This document shows, one piece after another, positions 59,932 through 64,000 of a stretch of 64,000 nt of DNA. The translations under genes were made by a program, and so were the position numbers. Positions within the stretch are counted from its first letter, which is position 1; every line of letters starts with the position of its first letter. The notes beneath the pieces were generated by a model. The model was not told where the DNA came from. It made no database searches and was given only the letters and a program-made list of their open reading frames with translations. The DNA comes from Rhizoctonia solani (lineage: Eukaryota > Basidiomycota > Agaricomycetes > Cantharellales > Ceratobasidiaceae), in NCBI RefSeq assembly GCF_016906535.1, contig NC_057385.1, positions 620,001-684,000 on the forward strand. The letters are read 5' to 3'.

Positions 59932-61770
59932 ATGTCTTATTATGATGGGAGGGAATGGTCGTCTCTGAGGGATTACTCAAAGCCTGGACATAGGGCTGGA
60001 TTAGCAGTATGTCATTACTCATACGTCTAACTTATACGCTAAAAATGAATTTAGCTAGTCGGTGCGGCCGGCTTAAGCTCAGCGATCTCGACCTTTTTCC
60101 TCCTCATCTACATCGCGGTTTGTCATCCATCACCCCACGCATATAACCGCCACCTCTAATCAAACTCAAACCTAGTGGTACAGCATCTTCAGCAAAAACC
60201 AAGAGCAGCCGATAGTTCGAGGGATTCGTTCATTTGCGCGTAGTGCATTGGGGGTGTTTTTTATCTGTTTGCTCCTGTGCGATTTTGTCCAAGGTGCAGC
60301 ATTTGCGTTGAACTTCAAATGGGCTGCGGAGGGGAGGATGTACCTTTCGCGTGCTTGTACTGCCCAAGGTATGTTAATGAGCGTTTGTCCGTCTATGCGC
60401 GCTAATCGGAGTTTGATAGGTGCAGTTTCCCAAGTTGGCGATGCAGGGGCAGCGATCTGGTACGTCAAGTTGGCTCATATTCAACTTTATGCATTTAACT
60501 AGACATGCTCTCTTCCAGGTCACTTGTGATAGCAGGATACACATTTAGGTATAGTTTCAGAACGCTTGAATACGAATATAAGAACTCATGTGGAACCATC
60601 ATTCAAGTTTGTTGTTTCTTTTCAAGAAGCCTCCTGTGTGGTTCACTTGGACGGTTCTCAGTGCGGGGTGGATTGTGATCATCGTGCTCCCTATCGCGGG
60701 GCCTTACTTGATCCAGGACGTGGAGAAAGCTGGGTATTTTTACGGGCTCTCAGGTGCTTGGTGTTGGCTTGGGGACGGGTATCAGTTGGAGCGATTTCTA
60801 TACCTATATGTGAGTAACTGAGCTGGTTTCCTAACCCATCAGTCGAAGCTCACTTGCTTCGATTAATTCAGATGTGGATCTTTATCTCGCTTGGTAGTTC
60901 CCTCGTTTTGTACGGTACGTGCCGAGACTTCCGAGCAATAAACGGAATTTCAACTTATTCGACACCCATCCAACAGGATTGGTATATCTACGATTTTCAG
61001 GGAGAATTACTTTCGAGGGCGGTAAATTCGCCTGGAAGAACTCGGAAAAAGGTTGGGGGCTTGGATGTATTTCGTCTTCCGGCTTCCGCGATTCATCCTT
61101 TAATTTGTCTGGCCAATCCGGATCCGGGTCGAACAACGTACGCCCGCCCGATTCTAGCGAAATTAACGGAGTTGGGAAACATTTGAAGACTATTGCACGA
61201 AGGCTAATGCTTTATCCTCTTGGTGGGTCTATTCTGGGGTGAATGATGGCCGCGAGAAGCTGATCGTTTGTGGCCATAGTTTATTCCTTGGTGACTATTC
61301 CGGTAGCGATTTGTCGCTTGGGCGTTATGGCTGGATGGGAGCCTCCTTTTGGGCTGTTCATTTTTGCTGGTGTAAGTCGGGGAGCACAGACCGAGTAATT
61401 GATTGAGAAGCTAAAAAATGCGGTTATTTTAGATTACCTTCTCTAGTTCAGGTAAATACAAGTGTGTTATAAACTCGGGACCAGTATGGCTGACGTGCAC
61501 AAATATGTAGGTTTAACAAATGTCCTTCTTTTCATTGCTACTCGACATTCCTTTATACAAAAGGTTGCGACGATCCGGCCCCGTGTGCATGTAACAACAC
61601 ACCAGGTGACTATTATGGAAGATGCTCGCGGCGCCCAGACGATACATTTGCATGACTTGTCCACGGCCACTCGGGTTGATGACTTGGACGTAGATGAGAA
61701 AGATGGGACATCAGTCAAGTCCAAACACAGCTCTGGGGGTTTGGTGGGCGTCAGATTCGCGCCGAAATAA
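59932..61770 (+). CDS. Seven-helix receptor of the Git3/cAMP-receptor-like class
   Basis: Eleven exons: 59932-60006, 60055-60117, 60176-60368, 60420-60459, 60519-60548, 60608-60809, 60872-60914, 60977-61222, 61280-61371, 61433-61451, 61511-61770; 420 aa in frame. A plasma-membrane GPCR expected to couple to a G-alpha subunit and cAMP signalling. Seven hydrophobic stretches are visible, beginning with GLSSAISTFFLLIYIA, then GVFFICLLLCDFVQGAAFAL, AAIWSLVIAGYTF, WFTWTVLSAGWIVIIVLP, a segment ending SLGSSLVLY, VYSLVTIPVAICRLGVMAGW, and LTNVLLFIATRH. A Ser/Gly-rich third cytoplasmic loop of about 80 residues and a 70-residue acidic tail follow the class pattern. Start: ATG in a good context (TAACCATGTC) that joins in frame to helix 1 across a GTATGT intron. 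The ligand is unknown; glucose or a nutrient is a guess from Git3. Confidence 0.8.
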
Positions 61771-62167
61771 TAGAAAGCTAGGGTATATGTGTTTGTAATG
61801 GATGGATATTATTTTCGCTGTTTCGTTGTACTAGTTAATTGTATGTATGGTATATGCGCTAGTCGCACGCAATCAAGGCAGTCAGATTGGTTAATTTTAC
61901 TCTGAGAACCCTGGACCCAGGCTCCTTCTATAGGCACATGAGAAAGCCAGTCATGCTCTGGGGCAATGTGAATATTTGGCCAGTTCGTACGCCAGAATTG
62001 TTCCTGTTGGCTCTCCGTTGGCAGTTGGTGATTTTAATTTAATTACGTAAGGTGAGCGGGTCAAGAACGGACCTAACAAACTTTTGATCTTTTTCTCCTT
62101 TCCATGACGAGCACCACTTCCTCTCCCAACCACCTCCGCCCTCCATTGCCATTCCTTATACACCAAC
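61771..62167. other. Intergenic, about 400 bp
   Basis: 3' UTR of the receptor gene and promoter of the PRPP synthetase gene. Nothing specific seen. Confidence 0.5.
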
Positions 62168-63479
62168 ATGCACTACGGAGGTAACTCTATCAAGTTATTG
62201 ACTGGAAACAGCCACCCAGAGCTGGCACAAGCTATTGCAGAGCGGTAAGCTGGACTGAGACAATAGGGTCGCTGTGCTCTTATCAAATCGAACAGACTGA
62301 ACATTCTTCTCGTACCATGTGTGGTGAAAAACTTTTCGAATGGAGAGATTGACGTCAAGATCTCTGAATCCGTGCGCGATGAAGATGTGTTTATTCTGCA
62401 GTCCGGATGCTTCGACGTCAACGACAATCTCATGGAACTGCTTATTCTCATCTCTGCATGCAAAACTGCCTCTGCTCGTCGCATTACGGCCGTGATCCCG
62501 TGCTACCCCTATGCCCGGCAGGCACAAAAAGACAAATCGCGTGCTCCGATTACGGCTAAGCTCGTTGCAAATATGCTCGCAACTGCTGGAGCAGACCATT
62601 TGATCACGATGGATCTTCACGCGAGCCAGATTCAAGGATTTTTCGACCTACCAGTCGACAACCTCTATACCGAGCCCAGTGTGGTCCGTTATATCAAGCT
62701 GGAGATTCGGGGTTGGCAAAATTCGATTGTCGTTAGTCCCGATGCAGGTGGTGCTAAGCGGTATGTAACATGTCCACAACAAGGCAAGTATCTATGCTTA
62801 ATACTTGTCATCAGAGCTTCTGCCATCGCCGATCGTCTGGGAACCGAGTTTGCACTCATTCACCGTCAGAAGGCGGGCGGTGAAACCCAGAATGGAGCTA
62901 CCGGCTCCCACCTTGCCAACGGAGTTAACGGATTTGTCAATGGGTTGACCAATGGCGCAATCGAGGGCGTAACGGTCAACGGTTCATCCAATGGTCATGT
63001 CTCAGATGGCTCGGAGCGAATGCAGCTCTTGGTTGGGGACGTTAAGGACAAGGTAAATTTAAATAAGGATTTACCTCGTTGTGATCTCTTCTGATCGCTT
63101 ATGTTTTCCAGATTGCTATCTTGGTCGATGATATGATTGATACAGGGCGCACGGTCAGCTTGGCTGCCCGTCTACTAAAAGAAGCTGGTGCTAAGGAAAT
63201 TTACGTGATTGTTTCTCATGGTAGGTCCTAAATTGTCTACATTGACAGTATTCCAACAATCCAAATACAGGTTTATTTGCCGAGGCCAACTTGAAACAAC
63301 TGGCGACCTTGCCAATTGAACGACTCGTAGTAACCAACACAATCCCACAAACGGCGAATGAAGCTGTTTGTGAGGGTAAGCTTCAGGTCTTGGATGTCAG
63401 CCCCGTGTTGGCCGAGAGTATTCGCCGCACTCACAATGGAGAGAGCATTAGTTTGCTTTTTGAAGATTTGACTATGTAA
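62168..63479 (+). CDS. Ribose-phosphate pyrophosphokinase (PRPP synthetase subunit)
   Basis: Makes PRPP from ribose 5-phosphate and ATP for purine, pyrimidine, His and Trp synthesis. Exons 62168-62244, 62296-62760, 62815-63052, 63112-63220, 63271-63479; 365 aa. Motifs: [14 protein letters not shown] start, [30 protein letters not shown] (flexible ATP loop), [13 protein letters not shown] (catalytic His), [11 protein letters not shown], and the PRPP loop [12 protein letters not shown]. An insert of about 45 residues, rich in Asn-Gly ([14 protein letters not shown]), lies between the HRQK and MQLLVGDV segments, where fungal Prs1/Prs5-type subunits also carry non-homologous inserts. So this may be one subunit of a hetero-oligomer rather than a stand-alone enzyme. 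Confidence 0.95.
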
Positions 63480-63821
63480 TCACAAAATGCACGACCAGGA
63501 ACCTTGTACACTAGTTGATTTAGAGTTTGCATTTGTATAATTGGGCAATTGAAGCAGCATGACCAGATTGGTGTCAGCACGATGGGAATACCTAAATTAG
63601 GCAAATGTGTTTGGACAGGTGGGGCCCATGTGTCAAGTTTTCATGAGACCGTGCCTGTACTCGGCCACCACCAGCACACCACCGCAGTTCGCGTGAGTTG
63701 AAACCCTATGACCAGATGATGTTGATTAACGATATTCGGTCAGTTGCGAAGCATTTATTTGCTTCTCTAGCTCCCAGCCCGCGAGAGAGACGCCCTAGTC
63801 CACACCAGCAGCCAACATAAA
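63480..63821. other. Intergenic, 342 bp
   Basis: 3' UTR of the PRPP synthetase gene and promoter of the last gene. No specific element. Confidence 0.5.
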
Positions 63822-64000
63822 ATGTCGACCGAGACCCAGCAATATGCTTGTGAGTAATTGTGTAACATAAGCTGAACTAGCTAACATATGCACAGTTCGC
63901 TCCCAAAAGCAATTAGGGCTTGTAGGGGGACTTCCCGAGTTTGCTCCCATTGATGCATTTGAGAAGTGAGTATGGCCATATTACAGGAAACATCCATCTG
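63822..64000 (+). CDS. 5' end of an unidentified gene, cut by the window
   Basis: ATG at 63822; exons 63822-63849 and 63896-63965, then a GTGAGT donor. The 32 residues visible (MSTETQQYA, then FRSQKQLGLVGGLPEFAPID) keep the frame across the 46-nt intron. Too short to identify. Confidence 0.5.

Noticed and set aside
60548..60610. Frameshift in the receptor gene
   Set aside because: A 59-nt intron (60549-60607) ending at TTCAAG restores TFSLLFLFKK in frame.
1..64000. tRNA or rRNA genes, CRISPR arrays, bacterial operons
   Set aside because: I looked for B-box-like GGTTCGA contexts and regularly spaced repeats and found none that fit; the gene structure is eukaryotic.

Overview
The window looks like nuclear DNA of a basidiomycete fungus, most likely an agaricomycete close to Rhizoctonia/Ceratobasidium. 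The reasons are the fungus-only elongation factor eEF3, fungal PDR-type ABC transporters, DUF6699 proteins, a Tf1/sushi-type chromovirus, and about a hundred spliceosomal introns, most of them 48-65 nt. I inferred all splice sites by eye. For nearly every gene the exon lengths add up to a whole number of codons, either directly or after allowing for the one-base losses listed below.

Layout: eEF3 (43-3410, +); a lineage-specific acidic repeat protein (5327-6559, -); PDR transporter A (7052-12278, -); a P-loop ATPase with Walker A and B motifs (13164 to about 15690, -); a 12-kb nest of LTR retroelements (about 16418-28663); PDR transporter B (29282-34270, -); a LACTB2-like metallo-beta-lactamase hydrolase (34824-36072, +); two tandem TKL-like protein kinases (37510-40013 and 40918-43400, -); an intergenic stretch with a 300-bp imperfect inverted repeat; a cytochrome P450 (45547-47822, +); a DUF6699 protein (48282-50380, -); calcipressin (50696-51509, +); a CAMK-like kinase (52348-55383, +); a site-2 protease (55649-57960, -); a second, compact DUF6699 protein (58304-59209, +); a seven-helix receptor of the Git3/cAMP-receptor type (59932-61770, +); ribose-phosphate pyrophosphokinase (62168-63479, +); and the 5' end of one more gene (63822 onward, +).

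The genes do not form a biosynthetic cluster. Core functions (eEF3, PRPP synthesis, calcineurin regulation, intramembrane proteolysis, receptor signalling) are mixed with expandable accessory families (PDR pumps, TKL kinases, P450, P-loop ATPase). The two PDR genes are paralogs now separated by the ATPase gene and the retroelement nest.

Main observations. The nest can be taken apart exactly: three insertions each have a 5-bp target duplication, and the matching empty site is in a second copy of the host repeat in the same window. All eight differences between the two LTRs of the Ty3 element are CpG transitions. Its primer-binding site is complementary to the inferred start of its own transcript (self-priming). 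The PDR paralogs differ by five introns but share nearly identical ATPase patches. The tandem kinases share a 9-nt microexon, and every intron in them is phase 0. Four introns use GC donors. Seven to eleven apparent frameshifts all have the sign of a single lost base, many in homopolymers, which points to assembly error rather than pseudogenes.
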